Shown here piece after piece: positions 17,136 through 26,497 of a stretch of DNA of 64,000 nt (position 1 is its first letter; each line of letters opens with the position of its first letter). The notes under the pieces were generated by a model that worked only from the letters and a program-made list of their open reading frames with translations, made no database searches and had not been told where the DNA came from. The DNA is taken from positions 62,001 to 126,000 of the forward strand of contig NZ_FNGE01000004.1 in assembly GCF_900102885.1 (NCBI RefSeq), in the 5' to 3' direction. A program made the translations under genes and the position numbers. The DNA is from Paracoccus chinensis. GTDB taxonomy: Bacteria > Pseudomonadota > Alphaproteobacteria > Rhodobacterales > Rhodobacteraceae.

Positions 17136-18320
17136 ATGTTCGGCAACCTGCAGCCCCAAGCCCCCGACAAGATCCTCGCCCTGATGGGCGAGTTCCGCGC
17201 CGACACGCGGCAGGGCAAGATCGACCTGGGGGTCGGGGTCTACAAGGACCCGACCGGGCTGACCCCGGTGATGCGCGCCGTCAAGGAAGCCGAGCGCCGC
17301 ATCTGGGAAGCCGAGACGACCAAGGCCTATACCGCGCTGACGGGCGAGCCCGCCTATCTGCAGGCGCTGTCCTCGATGGTGCTGGCCGACGCGCGGGACG
17401 ACGCGCGCACGGCGATGCTGTCCACCGTCGGCGGCACCGGCGCGATCCGGCAGGCCCTCGAGATGGCGCGGATGGGGAACCCCGACCTGACCGTCCATGT
17501 GTCGGACCCCACCTGGCCGAACCACCTGTCCATCCTGAAGTTCGTGGGCATTCCCTTTTTCGAATACCGCTATTTCGACGCCGAGACGCGCGGCGTCGAT
17601 TTCGAGGGGATGAAGGCCGACATCGCGCGGGCGAAGAAGGGCGACCTCGTCCTGCTGCACGGCTGCTGTCACAACCCGACCGGCGCGAACCTGACGCTGG
17701 AGCAGTGGGCCGAGATCGTGGCGATCCTCGACAAGACCGGCGCGGTGCCGCTGGTGGACCTGGCCTACCAGGGCTTCGGCGACGGGCTGGAGGAGGACGC
17801 GGCGGGCACCCGGCTGGTCCTGCGCTCGCGGCCCGATGCGCTGGTCGCGGCCTCCTGTTCCAAGAACTTCGGCATCTACCGCGAGCGCACGGGCCTGCTG
17901 ATGGTGCAGGTGGCGGATGCGGCGCAGAAGGACCTGGCGCAGGGGGCGCTGGCCTTCCTCGGCCGCCAGAACTACAGCTTCCCGCCCGACCACGGCGCCC
18001 GCATCGTGCAGACGATCCTCGACGACGAGGGTCTGGCGGCCGACTGGAAGGCCGAGCTTGAAGAGGTGCGGCTGGGAATGCTGAGCCTGCGCCAGCAGCT
18101 TGCCGAGGAACTGCGCAACCTGACCGGCAGCGACCGCTTCGACTTCATCGAGCGGCACCGCGGCATGTTCTCGCGCCTGGGCGCGACGCCCCAGCAGGTG
18201 CAGAAGATCAAGGAAGACAACGCCATCTACATGGTCGGCGATTCGCGGCTGAACATCGCCGGTCTGAACCGCGACAGCGTGCCGATCCTGGCCCGCGCCA
18301 TTGTCGAGGCAGGGGTCTGA
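17136..18320 (+). CDS. tyrB: Aromatic amino acid aminotransferase
   Basis: A 394-residue, subgroup I, PLP-dependent aminotransferase. From what I remember of the structurally studied P. denitrificans aromatic aminotransferase it is very close: same length, same MxGNLxPQAPDKILALMGEFRAD opening and the HGCCHNPTGANLTL stretch. The PLP lysine is K243 in SCSKNFG; the carboxylate-binding arginine is in DSRLNIAG. It transfers amino groups between tyrosine/phenylalanine/aspartate and 2-oxoglutarate. The gene starts immediately at the sseA stop codon (TGAATG), so the two are translationally coupled. Related aminotransferases also accept cysteine, which would link the pair. Confidence 0.93.
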   Translation: MFGNLQPQAPDKILALMGEFRADTRQGKIDLGVGVYKDPTGLTPVMRAVKEAERRIWEAETTKAYTALTGEPAYLQALSSMVLADARDDARTAMLSTVGGTGAIRQALEMARMGNPDLTVHVSDPTWPNHLSILKFVGIPFFEYRYFDAETRGVDFEGMKADIARAKKGDLVLLHGCCHNPTGANLTLEQWAEIVAILDKTGAVPLVDLAYQGFGDGLEEDAAGTRLVLRSRPDALVAASCSKNFGIYRERTGLLMVQVADAAQKDLAQGALAFLGRQNYSFPPDHGARIVQTILDDEGLAADWKAELEEVRLGMLSLRQQLAEELRNLTGSDRFDFIERHRGMFSRLGATPQQVQKIKEDNAIYMVGDSRLNIAGLNRDSVPILARAIVEAGV

Positions 18321-18368
18321 GGGATCATCGCCGTGGGGGCCGCCCGGCCCCCGCAGCTTTCGGACATG

Positions 18369-18404
18369 AAAAAGCCGGGGTCCGCGTGGCGGCCCCGGCT
18401 TTTT
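18369..18404. terminator. Bidirectional intrinsic terminator
   Basis: Perfect 12-base arms (AAAAAGCCGGGG and CCCCGGCTTTTT) enclose a 12-base loop. The A-run and T-run make it work on both strands, so it ends the sseA-aminotransferase operon and the converging DUF1127 gene. Confidence 0.9.
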
Positions 18405-18422
18405 GCTGGCATGTGGACGGGC

Positions 18423-18617
18423 TCAGAAGCCGCGCGCCACGCGCTCGATGTCGCCGCGCACCAGGCCGATGTCGCTCAGTTCGCGGTCGGACAGGGCGTT
18501 CAGTTGACGGCGGGTCTCGCGGACGTCCGACCAGTAGCGGAGGGTCGCGGAAACGCGATCAAGAATGCTGGGGTGACGCGCCGCCGAAGGGGCGCGGAGG
18601 GTGTCGATGGCAGCCAT
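18423..18617 (-). CDS. DUF1127 small protein
   Basis: A 64-residue basic protein. Residues 28-64 carry the DUF1127 pattern (SDVRETRRQLNALSDRELSDIGLVRGDIERVARGF). In Rhodobacter sphaeroides a DUF1127 protein (CcaF1) binds RNA and belongs to the RpoH stress regulons; the same role here is inference. No CcsR-type small RNA follows, because the gene runs straight into the terminator. ATG 18617 lacks a strong ribosome-binding site, and AT-rich upstream DNA (18680-18880) may hold its promoter. Confidence 0.85.
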   Translation of the reverse strand: MAAIDTLRAPSAARHPSILDRVSATLRYWSDVRETRRQLNALSDRELSDIGLVRGDIERVARGF

Positions 18618-18928
18618 GTCAGAAACCTGTTTTTCTTGCGGCCCGCCTGTTGCGGGCGATCTTCGTCGGTGACGCTGATATAGGCAGATGCCGCCATTCC
18701 GACCACGGACGAAGCCGAAATCCAGCTATGTCGCCGGCGCATAACCTGTTGTAAGTAGTAAATTCTTCACATTACTCTCTTTTGTGTGAGCCTGCGAAGA
18801 AAAGATCGCTCAAGCCAATTGCGCCGCATGAAAATTCGGCTGACTGGAACTGTTGACGAACAACCTTTCTTCTAGTGGCAAGTTTGTCGCAGGGCTGCGC
18901 CATCTGCCTGCTGAAACGGAACGCAACG
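18618..18928. other. Intergenic, unusually AT-rich
   Basis: This 311-bp gap holds the upstream region of the DUF1127 gene and the 3' flank of rsmE. It is clearly more AT-rich than its surroundings. A CCTATAT (18676-18682, minus strand) resembles the -10 of a stress-sigma promoter but has no convincing -35. No gene or RNA was recognised. Confidence 0.4.
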
Positions 18929-19648
18929 TCACCGCCAGTCCCCCAGGGACGCCTGCCACAGGGCCAGCGCCGCGACGGCTGCCGTGTCCGCCCGAAGGAT
19001 TCGCGGGCCGAGGCTGATGCGGTGCACGCAGGGCATCGCGGACAGCCGCCGCCGCTCGGGCTCGGACCAGCCGCCCTCGGGGCCGATCAGGATCGCCCAT
19101 GGACCGCCCGGCAGCCCCGCCAGCGTCTCGGCGGGGCCAACCAGCGCCTCATCGGCCCAGAGGATGCGGCGGCCCGGGTCCCAGCCGTCGAGCAGCCGCG
19201 ACAGGGGCACGAGGTCCTCGACCGCCGGCACAAAGGTGCCGCCGCATTGCTCGGCCGCCTCGACGGCATGGGCCTGCAGGCGGTCGCGGCGGATGCGTTC
19301 GGAATTGGTGTGGTCGGTCTGGACGGGCAGGATGCGCGCGGCGCCGAGTTCCGCCCCCTTTTCCACGATGAAGTCGGTCCGCGCCTTCTTGATCGGCGCA
19401 AAGACCAGCCACAGGTCCGGCGGGTCCAGTTGCGGCGCGGCGGGTGCCACCGGCTCGACCGTGCCGCCGCGCTTGCCCGCCTGCAGCAGCCGCGCCGTCC
19501 ATTCGCCCTGCCGCCCGTTGAAGACGGCGATCTCGGCGCCAGGGGCCAGCCGCATCACCGTCGAAAGATAATGTGACTGGTCCGTGTCCAGGGGCACGGG
19601 TTGTCCCGGGTCGAAGCGGTGATCTATGTAAAGCCTGATCTTTCCCAT
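18929..19648 (-). CDS. rsmE: 16S rRNA (uracil1498-N3)-methyltransferase
   Basis: A 239-residue SPOUT-class methyltransferase that methylates N3 of U1498 in 16S rRNA using S-adenosylmethionine. An N-terminal PUA-like domain (1-70, DQSHYLSTVMRL) precedes the knotted SPOUT domain with KKARTDFIVEKGAELG, ILIGPEGGWSEPE and SLGPRILRADTA, the cofactor-binding knot. ATG 19648 (MGKIRLYIDHRF) is the family's usual start; the frame stays open far upstream but that DNA belongs to ubiA. Its start codon nearly touches that of the divergent ubiA. Confidence 0.94.
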   Translation of the reverse strand: MGKIRLYIDHRFDPGQPVPLDTDQSHYLSTVMRLAPGAEIAVFNGRQGEWTARLLQAGKRGGTVEPVAPAAPQLDPPDLWLVFAPIKKARTDFIVEKGAELGAARILPVQTDHTNSERIRRDRLQAHAVEAAEQCGGTFVPAVEDLVPLSRLLDGWDPGRRILWADEALVGPAETLAGLPGGPWAILIGPEGGWSEPERRRLSAMPCVHRISLGPRILRADTAAVAALALWQASLGDWR

Positions 19649-19661
19649 GACGGCGGACCCT

Positions 19662-20618
19662 ATGCAGTCTGATGTCTCAACGCCACAGGTCACTGCAACG
19701 GTTGCGGACGCACCGCGCGGCAACTGGGTGGACCGGCTCGCCCCGCCCGGCTGGAGGCCCTGGCTGCGCCTCAGCCGTGCCGACCGCCCGATCGGGACCT
19801 GGCTTCTGCTGCTGCCCTGCTGGTGGGGCACGGGGCTTGCCATGATGGCCGACCGCCCGGCCTGGGTGGACCTGTGGGTGGTCGTGGCCTGCGCCATCGG
19901 CTCGGTCGTGATGCGGGGCGCCGGCTGCACCTGGAACGACATCACTGACCGCGACATCGACGGCGAGGTGGCGCGCACCCGCTCGCGCCCCCTGCCCTCG
20001 GGGCAGGTCACGCTGCGGGGGGCCCTGGCCTGGCTGGGGGCGCAGCTGGCCGTGGGCGCGCTGATCCTGTTCACGATGAACTGGGCGGCAGTGCTGCTGG
20101 GGGTCGCCTCGCTGGCGCTGGTCGCCATCTATCCCTTCGCCAAGCGCTTCACCTGGTGGCCGCAGGTCTTCCTGGGGCTGGCCTTCAACTGGGGCGTGCT
20201 GGTGGCCTTTGCCGCCCATGGCGGCACCCTGCATCCCGCGCCGATGCTGGCCTATGCGGCGGGCATCCTGTGGACGCTGTTCTACGACACGATCTACGCC
20301 CACCAGGACGCCGAGGACGACGCGCTGATCGGCGTGAAGTCCACCGCGCGGCTGTTCGGCAAGGACAGCCCGCGCTGGCTTCTGGGCTTTGCCGCGGGCG
20401 CGGTCCTGCTGCTTGCGGCGGCGGTGGCGGCGACGCGGCCGGCGCCCTTGCCCGCGCTGATCGCGATGCTGGGGGTCGCGGGCTTTGCCGCGCACCTGTG
20501 GTGGCAGCTGCGCCAGTTCGACCCGGACAGCAACCCGCTGCTGCTGCGGCTGTTCCGGTCGAACCGGGATGCCGGGCTGATCGTCGCAGGCGCCCTGGCC
20601 CTGGCCGGGCTGATGTGA
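19662..20618 (+). CDS. ubiA: 4-hydroxybenzoate polyprenyltransferase
   Basis: A 318-residue inner-membrane protein with eight or nine helices that attaches the polyprenyl tail to 4-hydroxybenzoate in ubiquinone synthesis. Both Mg-pyrophosphate motifs are present: NDITDRDIDGEVARTRSRPL and DTIYAHQDAEDD. ATG 19662 was chosen because GGCGGA lies 6 bp ahead; an upstream ATG at 19647 would overlap the rsmE start codon on the other strand. The promoter must therefore lie inside rsmE. Its product feeds the quinone pool used by the bc1 complex encoded at 41-44.6 kb. Confidence 0.94.
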   Translation: MQSDVSTPQVTATVADAPRGNWVDRLAPPGWRPWLRLSRADRPIGTWLLLLPCWWGTGLAMMADRPAWVDLWVVVACAIGSVVMRGAGCTWNDITDRDIDGEVARTRSRPLPSGQVTLRGALAWLGAQLAVGALILFTMNWAAVLLGVASLALVAIYPFAKRFTWWPQVFLGLAFNWGVLVAFAAHGGTLHPAPMLAYAAGILWTLFYDTIYAHQDAEDDALIGVKSTARLFGKDSPRWLLGFAAGAVLLLAAAVAATRPAPLPALIAMLGVAGFAAHLWWQLRQFDPDSNPLLLRLFRSNRDAGLIVAGALALAGLM

Positions 20619-20676
20619 TGGAGGCGGTTCGTCCCCATATCGGGCGCATGACCGCCCCCGAAGGAAAGGCCCGCTG

Positions 20677-22788
20677 ATGGCCGGACCGGCGCCCTCGCGC
20701 TTTCTCGGCCTTGTCCTGCTGGGCTGGGGCGCGGTCGGAGCCTACGAGGCCGCGCAATGGGCCTCGCCCCGGGTCGAGGGATGGCTTGAGGACCGGGTCG
20801 AGACCGCGCTCGCCGCCGGGGGCTTCGGCTGGGCGCGGGTGGCCGGGGACGGGCTGACCGTCCGGCTTGAAGGTGCCGCGCCGGATGCGGTCGCCCATGT
20901 CCGCGCTGTCGCCACCGCGACAGGGGCCGCGACCTTCGGCCGGATCGAGGACGCCATCACCGTTCCCACCCCTGCTGATGCCGCGCCCCCTTCCTTCCGT
21001 ATCGAGGTCCTGCGGAACGAGCAGGGCACCTCGGTCATCGGATTGGCGCCGCGCGCCACCGACCGCGAGGAGCTGGTCGCGGAACTGGGCCGCGCCGCCG
21101 GGCCGGGCCGACTGACCGACCTGGTGGAACTGGTCGAGCAGCCCGCGCCCGAGGGATGGAACGAAACCGTCGCCTTCGCGGTTCAGGCCGCCGCCCGGAT
21201 GCCGCGCGCCAAGGTCTCGGTCACGCCGGGGCAGGTCCGCATCGACGCCGTGACCGACGGGCAGGCCGAGAAGGCGCAGCTGGAACAGGCTCTGGCTGAC
21301 ACAGTGCCCGAGGGCGTGGCGCTGGTGACGAACATCACCGCGCCGCGGCCGGTCATCGCCCCCTTCGCGCTGGAGCTGGTGCGGACGCCCCAAGGCACGC
21401 GGCTGACCCGCTGCGCCGCCGACAGCGAGGCTGCACGGGACCGCATCCTTGCAGCGGCGGCCCAGGCGGGCGCCGACACGGCGGCCTGCGACCTGGGCCT
21501 CGGCGCCCCCTCGCCCGAATGGGACCAGGCGGCGCTGGCCGGGATCGGGGCGCTGGATGCCCTGCCCGCCGGACGGCTGGAGATCAGCGGTACGCGGGTT
21601 ACGCTGACCGCGCCCCATGACGTGCCGCAGGCCGATTTCGATGCCGCCCGCGACCGGCTGACGCGGGAACTGCCGCGCGCCTTCACGCTGGCGGCGATGC
21701 TGGACCCCGCGCCCGAGGAAGCAGACGACCAGCCCCTGCGCTTCGAGGCGTCGATGACGAACGGGGGCGTCCGGCTGCAGGGCGCCATTCCGGACGACAG
21801 TATGGGCGCGGCGCTGGAAAGCCTGGCCAGTGCCCGCTTCGGCACGGTGGAAAGCGCCCTGGCCCTGCGCGGCGATACGCCTCCGGGCTGGACCGCGCGG
21901 GTCATGGCGGCACTCGAGGCGATGGACGGCCTGCAGGAGGGCGCAGTCGCCGTCACGCCCGACCTGATCCGCATCGGCGGCACGACCGGCAGCCCCACGG
22001 CCGCGCAGGCCATCGCCGAGCGCTTGGGCACGCGGCTGGGCAACGGTGTGCCCTATGAGCTGGCGCTGATCTACGATCCCCGGCTGGACCCGGCGGTGGA
22101 CCTGCCCTCGGGCGAGGATTGCGTGGACGCGCTGAACGCCACCATGCAGCAGTCCGCCATCGGCTTCGAACCGAACCGCGACGTGATCGCGGGCGACGCG
22201 GCGCCGGTGATCGAGGCGCTGGCGGCCACCATGCAGCGCTGCGCGGGCTTCCGCATCGAGATCGGCGGGCATACCGATTCGCAGGGCGCCGACAGCATCA
22301 ACCGCGAGCTTTCCGCCGCCCGCGCCCGCGCGGTCCTTGCCGCCATGACCGAGGGCGGGATCGACACGGCGAATCTGGCCGCCGTGGGCTATGGCGAAAC
22401 CCGCCCCGTGGCGCCCAACGACACGGAAGCGGGGCGCGAAGCGAACCGGCGGATCGAGTTCCGCCTGATCTCGCCCCATCCGGTGAACGAACGGCCCGCC
22501 ACCCCCACGCTTACCCGCGGCGTGACCGGCGGGCCTGCCCCGGCCGGGATGGCACCGGCCCTGCCAGCGTCGGACGCGGCGCCCGAAGACGCGGCCGAGG
22601 CCCGACCCACGCCCGACGAGGTCGCGGCCTCCGAGGGGATCTCGATCCGCCCCGAGACGATCACGCGGGACGGCGCGCGCCTGACGACGCCGGTTCCGCC
22701 GCCCCTCGTCCAGGGGCCGATGCTTGCCCCCGAGCCCGAGCCGGAACCCGACGGCATCCGCCGTCCCCGCGCCCGGCCGGAGGACTAG
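20677..22788 (+). CDS. OmpA-family protein with BON-like repeats
   Basis: A 703-residue envelope protein. A single hydrophobic segment (residues 8-26) is a signal or anchor. Residues 40-480 hold several repeated alpha/beta modules like BON domains, for example ARMPRAKVSVTPGQVRIDAVTDGQAEKAQLEQAL and VAVTPDLIRIGGTTGSPTAAQAIAERL. Residues 505-625 are an OmpA-C peptidoglycan-binding domain (FEPNRDVI, IEIGGHTDSQG, NRELSAARARAV, GYGETRPVAPNDTEAGREANRRIEF). The tail is Pro-rich. It probably ties the membrane to peptidoglycan. ATG 20677 follows AAGGAAAGG, 58 bp after ubiA. Confidence 0.82.
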   Translation: MAGPAPSRFLGLVLLGWGAVGAYEAAQWASPRVEGWLEDRVETALAAGGFGWARVAGDGLTVRLEGAAPDAVAHVRAVATATGAATFGRIEDAITVPTPADAAPPSFRIEVLRNEQGTSVIGLAPRATDREELVAELGRAAGPGRLTDLVELVEQPAPEGWNETVAFAVQAAARMPRAKVSVTPGQVRIDAVTDGQAEKAQLEQALADTVPEGVALVTNITAPRPVIAPFALELVRTPQGTRLTRCAADSEAARDRILAAAAQAGADTAACDLGLGAPSPEWDQAALAGIGALDALPAGRLEISGTRVTLTAPHDVPQADFDAARDRLTRELPRAFTLAAMLDPAPEEADDQPLRFEASMTNGGVRLQGAIPDDSMGAALESLASARFGTVESALALRGDTPPGWTARVMAALEAMDGLQEGAVAVTPDLIRIGGTTGSPTAAQAIAERLGTRLGNGVPYELALIYDPRLDPAVDLPSGEDCVDALNATMQQSAIGFEPNRDVIAGDAAPVIEALAATMQRCAGFRIEIGGHTDSQGADSINRELSAARARAVLAAMTEGGIDTANLAAVGYGETRPVAPNDTEAGREANRRIEFRLISPHPVNERPATPTLTRGVTGGPAPAGMAPALPASDAAPEDAAEARPTPDEVAASEGISIRPETITRDGARLTTPVPPPLVQGPMLAPEPEPEPDGIRRPRARPED

Positions 22789-22838
22789 GCGCGGGCGCGC
22801 CCCGGCTGCGCGTGTGACGCAGGGCGGGGCCGTCCGGC

Positions 22839-23717
22839 TCAGCCTTCGGCGGGTTTCCCGACGACCAGCGTGGTCCATTCCCCCAGGTCGTCGCGGCGCA
22901 GCACCGGGACCTCGGCCTCGGCGTAGGCCCGGGCCACGGCGTCGGCCTGTTCCACCAGGATGCCTGACAGGATGGCCTTGCCGCCCGGTGCGAGATGACG
23001 TGCCATGTCGGGCGCAAGCTCGATCAGCGGCTGCTTGAGGATATTGGCGAAAACGAGGTCATAGGGTCCGGCGTCGTGCAGCAGGGGATGGCCGAAGCCC
23101 TCGGCCATCACGCATTCCACCCGCCCCTCGAGGCCGTTGGCGATCACGTTGGCCTGCGCCGTCTCGACCGCGACGGGGTCGATGTCCGAGGCAAGAATGA
23201 CCCCCGGCAGCACCTTGGCCGCCGCCATCGCCAGGACGGCCGTCCCGCAGCCGATGTCGGCGATGCGGTGCGGCATCTCACCGTCCGAGATCATGCGGTC
23301 CAGTGCCAGCAGGCAGCCCCGCGTCGTATTGTGATGCCCGGTGCCGAAGGCCATCGCCGCCTCGATGCAAAGCGCCTCGGCCCCTTCGGGCACCTTGTCG
23401 GCATCATGGGCGCCATGGACGAAGAAGCGCCCCGCCTCCACCGGGGACAGCTCGCGCCGGACATGGGCAACCCAGTCCACCTCGGGCAGTTCCGAGATGG
23501 CGAAGGGCTGGGCGCCATGGGCGGCTGCCAGCAGCGCCAGCGCGATCTCGTCGGGGGCCTCGGTGAAATAGACGCCGACCTCCCAGCGGTCCGAGCCGTC
23601 CTCGATCTCGAAGACTCCGCTGCCGACGGGCTCGGGGGTCAGGTCCTCGCAGTCCTCGGCCAGCGCCTCGGCGGCCTCGCGGCCCTGCAGGTGGGTCAGC
23701 GCGGTCCAGGTCGCCAT
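22839..23717 (-). CDS. prmA: Ribosomal protein L11 methyltransferase
   Basis: A 292-residue protein: an N-terminal substrate-recognition domain (1-95), then a Rossmann methyltransferase domain. AFGTGHHNTTRGCL, DIGCGTAVLAMAA (SAM loop), SDIDPVAVETAQAN and NILKQPLIELAP match PrmA in order. It trimethylates the N-terminus and lysines of ribosomal protein L11. Its ATG shares a base with the msrA stop codon (TGATG), so it is translated by coupling after msrA. Confidence 0.92.
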   Translation of the reverse strand: MATWTALTHLQGREAAEALAEDCEDLTPEPVGSGVFEIEDGSDRWEVGVYFTEAPDEIALALLAAAHGAQPFAISELPEVDWVAHVRRELSPVEAGRFFVHGAHDADKVPEGAEALCIEAAMAFGTGHHNTTRGCLLALDRMISDGEMPHRIADIGCGTAVLAMAAAKVLPGVILASDIDPVAVETAQANVIANGLEGRVECVMAEGFGHPLLHDAGPYDLVFANILKQPLIELAPDMARHLAPGGKAILSGILVEQADAVARAYAEAEVPVLRRDDLGEWTTLVVGKPAEG

Positions 23718-24385
23718 CAGGCCGCCCCGCCGGCCACGACCGAGCTGCCGCCGGTAGAGGAGGGCGAGGGCTCGGGGTTGCCGTCGATCCCGCCGGTGGT
23801 CGCGTCGTGCAGGGCGCTGGCCTGCGAGGCCTGGACGCCCGTGCCGCGCAGGGCGCAGTAGCCGTCCGGCACCTTGTGCAGATATTGCTGGTGCAGGTCC
23901 TCGGGCGCGCGCCAGAAGTGGTCGAGCGGCGCGAACTGGGTGGTGATGCGGCCATAGCCCTCGACGGCCAGGCGGTTGCCATAGTCGATCCTAGTCGTCT
24001 CGGCGGCAGCGGCCTGGCTGTCGTTGGTGGTGAAGATCGCCGAGCGATACTGGTCGCCGACGTCGTTGCCCTGCCGGTTGCCCTGGGTCGGATCGTGGTT
24101 TTCCCAGAAGAGCTTGAGGATCTGTTCCGTGCTGATGCGGCTGGGGTCATAGACCACGCGCACGACCTCGGCATGGCCGGTGTTTCCGCCACAGACCTGC
24201 TTGTAGGTGGGGTTCGGGACAGTGCCGCCGGCGAATCCGACCTCGGTCAGGAAGACGCCGGGCTGCTGCCAGAACAGCCGCTCGACGCCCCAGTAGCAGC
24301 CCATCCCGAGGACGATCTCCTCGAAGCCCGGAGGCGTGGGGGTGTCGAGCGGGCGGTTGTAGATGGCATGGGTGGGGGTGGGCAT
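23717..24385 (-). CDS. msrA: Peptide methionine-(S)-S-oxide reductase
   Basis: A 222-residue enzyme that repairs the S epimer of methionine sulfoxide. The catalytic cysteine is C30 in GMGCYWGVE, with [23 protein letters not shown] and [22 protein letters not shown] as in other MsrA proteins. The conserved part ends near residue 182 ([14 protein letters not shown]). The remaining 40 residues are a Ser/Gly/Ala-rich tail without homology that I can name. ATG 24385 has AGGAG 6 bp ahead. It overlaps prmA by one base, so the pair forms an operon joining protein repair and ribosome modification. Confidence 0.93.
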   Translation of the reverse strand: MPTPTHAIYNRPLDTPTPPGFEEIVLGMGCYWGVERLFWQQPGVFLTEVGFAGGTVPNPTYKQVCGGNTGHAEVVRVVYDPSRISTEQILKLFWENHDPTQGNRQGNDVGDQYRSAIFTTNDSQAAAAETTRIDYGNRLAVEGYGRITTQFAPLDHFWRAPEDLHQQYLHKVPDGYCALRGTGVQASQASALHDATTGGIDGNPEPSPSSTGGSSVVAGGAA

Positions 24386-24547
24386 GGCGTGCTCCTGTCG
24401 CTTTGGGGGATGATCTAGGGTGCGGGGCGGTCCTGCACAACGGCTTGCGCGGGCAGGCGGTTCGGCGCGAGGTTGCGCTGCCGGATCGGGGCGCTGCCCC
24501 ATCGTCGCACAGGACGATCCCGGAATATCTGGAAAAGGAGAATGACC

Positions 24548-25516
24548 ATGCGCCCCGGACCGCTGAACCTGATCACCGACGTCGCGGGTCTGCGGGTCGG
24601 CAATGCACAGGATGCGCGGGTGAAATCGGGCGTGACGGTGCTGACGGCGGACGCGCCCTTTGCCTGCGGCGTCCATGTGATGGGCGGCGCGCCGGGCACG
24701 CGGGAAACCGACCTGCTGGCGCCCGACCGGCTGGTGCAGGCAGTGGATGCGCTGGTGCTGTCGGGCGGCTCGGCCTTCGGCCTTGGTGCGGCCGAGGGCG
24801 TCATGGCGGGCCTGCGCGCGGCAGGGCGCGGCTTTGCCGTGGGCACGGCGCGGGTGCCTATCGTTCCGGCGGCGATCCTGTTCGACCTGCTGAACGGCGG
24901 CGACAAGGGGTGGGACGACAGCCCCTATCCGGCGCTGGGGCGGCAGGCCTTCGAGGCGGCGGGAACGCGGTTTGCCCTTGGCACGGCGGGCGCGGGTACG
25001 GGGGCGGCGACGGCGCGCTGGAAGGGGGGCCTCGGCTCGGCCTCGGCGATGATGGAGGACGGAACGACCGTCGGCGCGCTTGTCGCGGTCAATGCGCTGG
25101 GATCGGTCACTGCGCCCTCGGGGCAGTTCTGGGCCGCACCCTGGGAGATGGAGGCCGAGTTCGGGGGCCTGGGCCTGAGCGGCCCCTTCGATCCGGGGCA
25201 TGAGCCCGCGCCCGAGAAGCGACAGGGCGAGGCCACGACCATCGCCATCGTTGCGACGGATGCCACGCTGGACAAGGCGGGGCTGACGCGGATGGCGGTC
25301 GCGGCGCATGACGGGCTGGCACGCGCCATCCTGCCCTCGCACACGCCCTTTGACGGGGACCTGGTCTTCGGGCTGTCCACGGGCCAGCGGGTGGCCGATC
25401 CCTTCCGGCTGGGCCATGTCGCCGCCTGCGTGCTGGCGCGGGCCGTGGCGCGGGCGGTCTTCGAGGCGACCCCGGCGCCCGGCGACCTCCAGCCCTGCTG
25501 GCGCGACCGGACATGA
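24548..25516 (+). CDS. P1 family peptidase (DmpA-like)
   Basis: A 322-residue protein of the N-terminal nucleophile family S58 (L-aminopeptidase D-Ala-esterase DmpA and relatives), which splits itself into two chains ahead of a serine. The opening [13 protein letters not shown], the [12 protein letters not shown] and the [16 protein letters not shown] segments are characteristic. VNALGSV near residue 190 is the expected cleavage point, making that serine the nucleophile. ATG 24548 is preferred because AAGGAG lies 7 bp before it; ATG 24542 is too close. Substrates are probably small N-terminal amides or peptides. It is divergent from msrA. Confidence 0.85.
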   Translation: MRPGPLNLITDVAGLRVGNAQDARVKSGVTVLTADAPFACGVHVMGGAPGTRETDLLAPDRLVQAVDALVLSGGSAFGLGAAEGVMAGLRAAGRGFAVGTARVPIVPAAILFDLLNGGDKGWDDSPYPALGRQAFEAAGTRFALGTAGAGTGAATARWKGGLGSASAMMEDGTTVGALVAVNALGSVTAPSGQFWAAPWEMEAEFGGLGLSGPFDPGHEPAPEKRQGEATTIAIVATDATLDKAGLTRMAVAAHDGLARAILPSHTPFDGDLVFGLSTGQRVADPFRLGHVAACVLARAVARAVFEATPAPGDLQPCWRDRT

Positions 25517-25519
25517 AAA

Positions 25520-25544
25520 GGGGCGAGGCCACTGGCCCCGCCCC
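25520..25544 (-). terminator. Intrinsic terminator
   Basis: GGGGCG + GGCC pair with GGCC + CGCCCC across a three-base loop, with one mismatch. A TTTT run follows on the minus strand, so it best serves the SH3/DUF1236 gene. The hairpin begins just after the P1 peptidase stop and may also serve that gene. Confidence 0.6.
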
Positions 25545-25576
25545 GATTGCGCCTGCAAGAGGGAAGCTTCAGGCGA

Positions 25577-26311
25577 TCAGCGGTAGACGTAGACGATGCG
25601 GCGATCCTGGTTCACCAGCACCGGCAGGTCGTTCACGACCACATAGCGATAATCCGGCTGGCCGGGGACTTCATACAAGGTGACCGACTCGGGGATACCC
25701 GCACCGACCACGACCTCGCCGTCCAGAACCACCGGCTGCTGCGGGTTCGCGGTGATGTAGGTGCGCACCTCGGGCGGCGGCTCGGGCGTCGCGGCATTGC
25801 CCGTGGCGCCCCCGATCGCGGCGCCGACCAGCGCCCCCACCGGGCCGCCCACGACCGCGCCCATCGCCGCGCCGCTCGCCGCGCCGACGGCGGTGTTCGG
25901 GGCCTCGGCGGGGATCGTCGCCGGCGTCTCGATCACGGTCACGCCGACAGCCTGGCGGTTCGGGTAAAGCGGCTGCGGCTCGTTGCCGACCTGCGCGGTC
26001 AGGTAGTCGCCATAGGCCCAGCCCTGCTGGTCCTTGTAGGTGACCTGGCACCAGTTGGCGGATTCAAGGCAGCCCGCGACCGAAACCTCGTCGCCATTGG
26101 CGATGACGCCCAGGATCGAGGCCGTCGATTGGGGGGCCGAGCGCAGGTTCAGGTCGGTCGCGGCCGTCGCCGTGGTCGGCGCACCCGTCGCGGTGACGGC
26201 CGGGGCGGCCGGATCGGCGGCGGGGGCCGCAGGGGCGGCGGCGGTCTGGGCCGAGGCGGCACCCGCCAGCGTCAGGGCGGCAAGGGTGGTGGTCGCAAGC
26301 AGCTTGCGCAT
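25577..26311 (-). CDS. Secreted SH3b / DUF1236 protein
   Basis: A 244-residue protein with a signal peptide (residues 1-21, ending AGAASA). An Ala/Pro-rich linker follows, then a bacterial SH3 domain (about 52-110, DLNLRSAPQSTASILGVIANGDEV and GWAYGDYL). Residues 142-168 form a glycine zipper (GAASGAAMGAVVGGPVGALV), which could insert in a membrane. The last 65 residues match DUF1236 (ESVTLYEVP...YRYVVVNDLPVLVNQDRRIVYVY). It is likely periplasmic or outer-membrane associated and may bind peptidoglycan. Function is unknown. Confidence 0.8.
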   Translation of the reverse strand: MRKLLATTTLAALTLAGAASAQTAAAPAAPAADPAAPAVTATGAPTTATAATDLNLRSAPQSTASILGVIANGDEVSVAGCLESANWCQVTYKDQQGWAYGDYLTAQVGNEPQPLYPNRQAVGVTVIETPATIPAEAPNTAVGAASGAAMGAVVGGPVGALVGAAIGGATGNAATPEPPPEVRTYITANPQQPVVLDGEVVVGAGIPESVTLYEVPGQPDYRYVVVNDLPVLVNQDRRIVYVYR

Positions 26312-26497
26312 GGGCAGTCTCCGTCATTGCTCGGGCCCGGGGCCCGTCATGGGGCACAATGTCTGCCGAGGCGCCGGGGTTCATCCGCGCCCGATGACGG
26401 ACGCTCACGATCCCGTAGACTGGCGCTGGACATCCGCCCCCGCTGGTGCTGACCTCTCGGCCAACCGCAACACACGCGCGACCGACCGGAGGACGCC

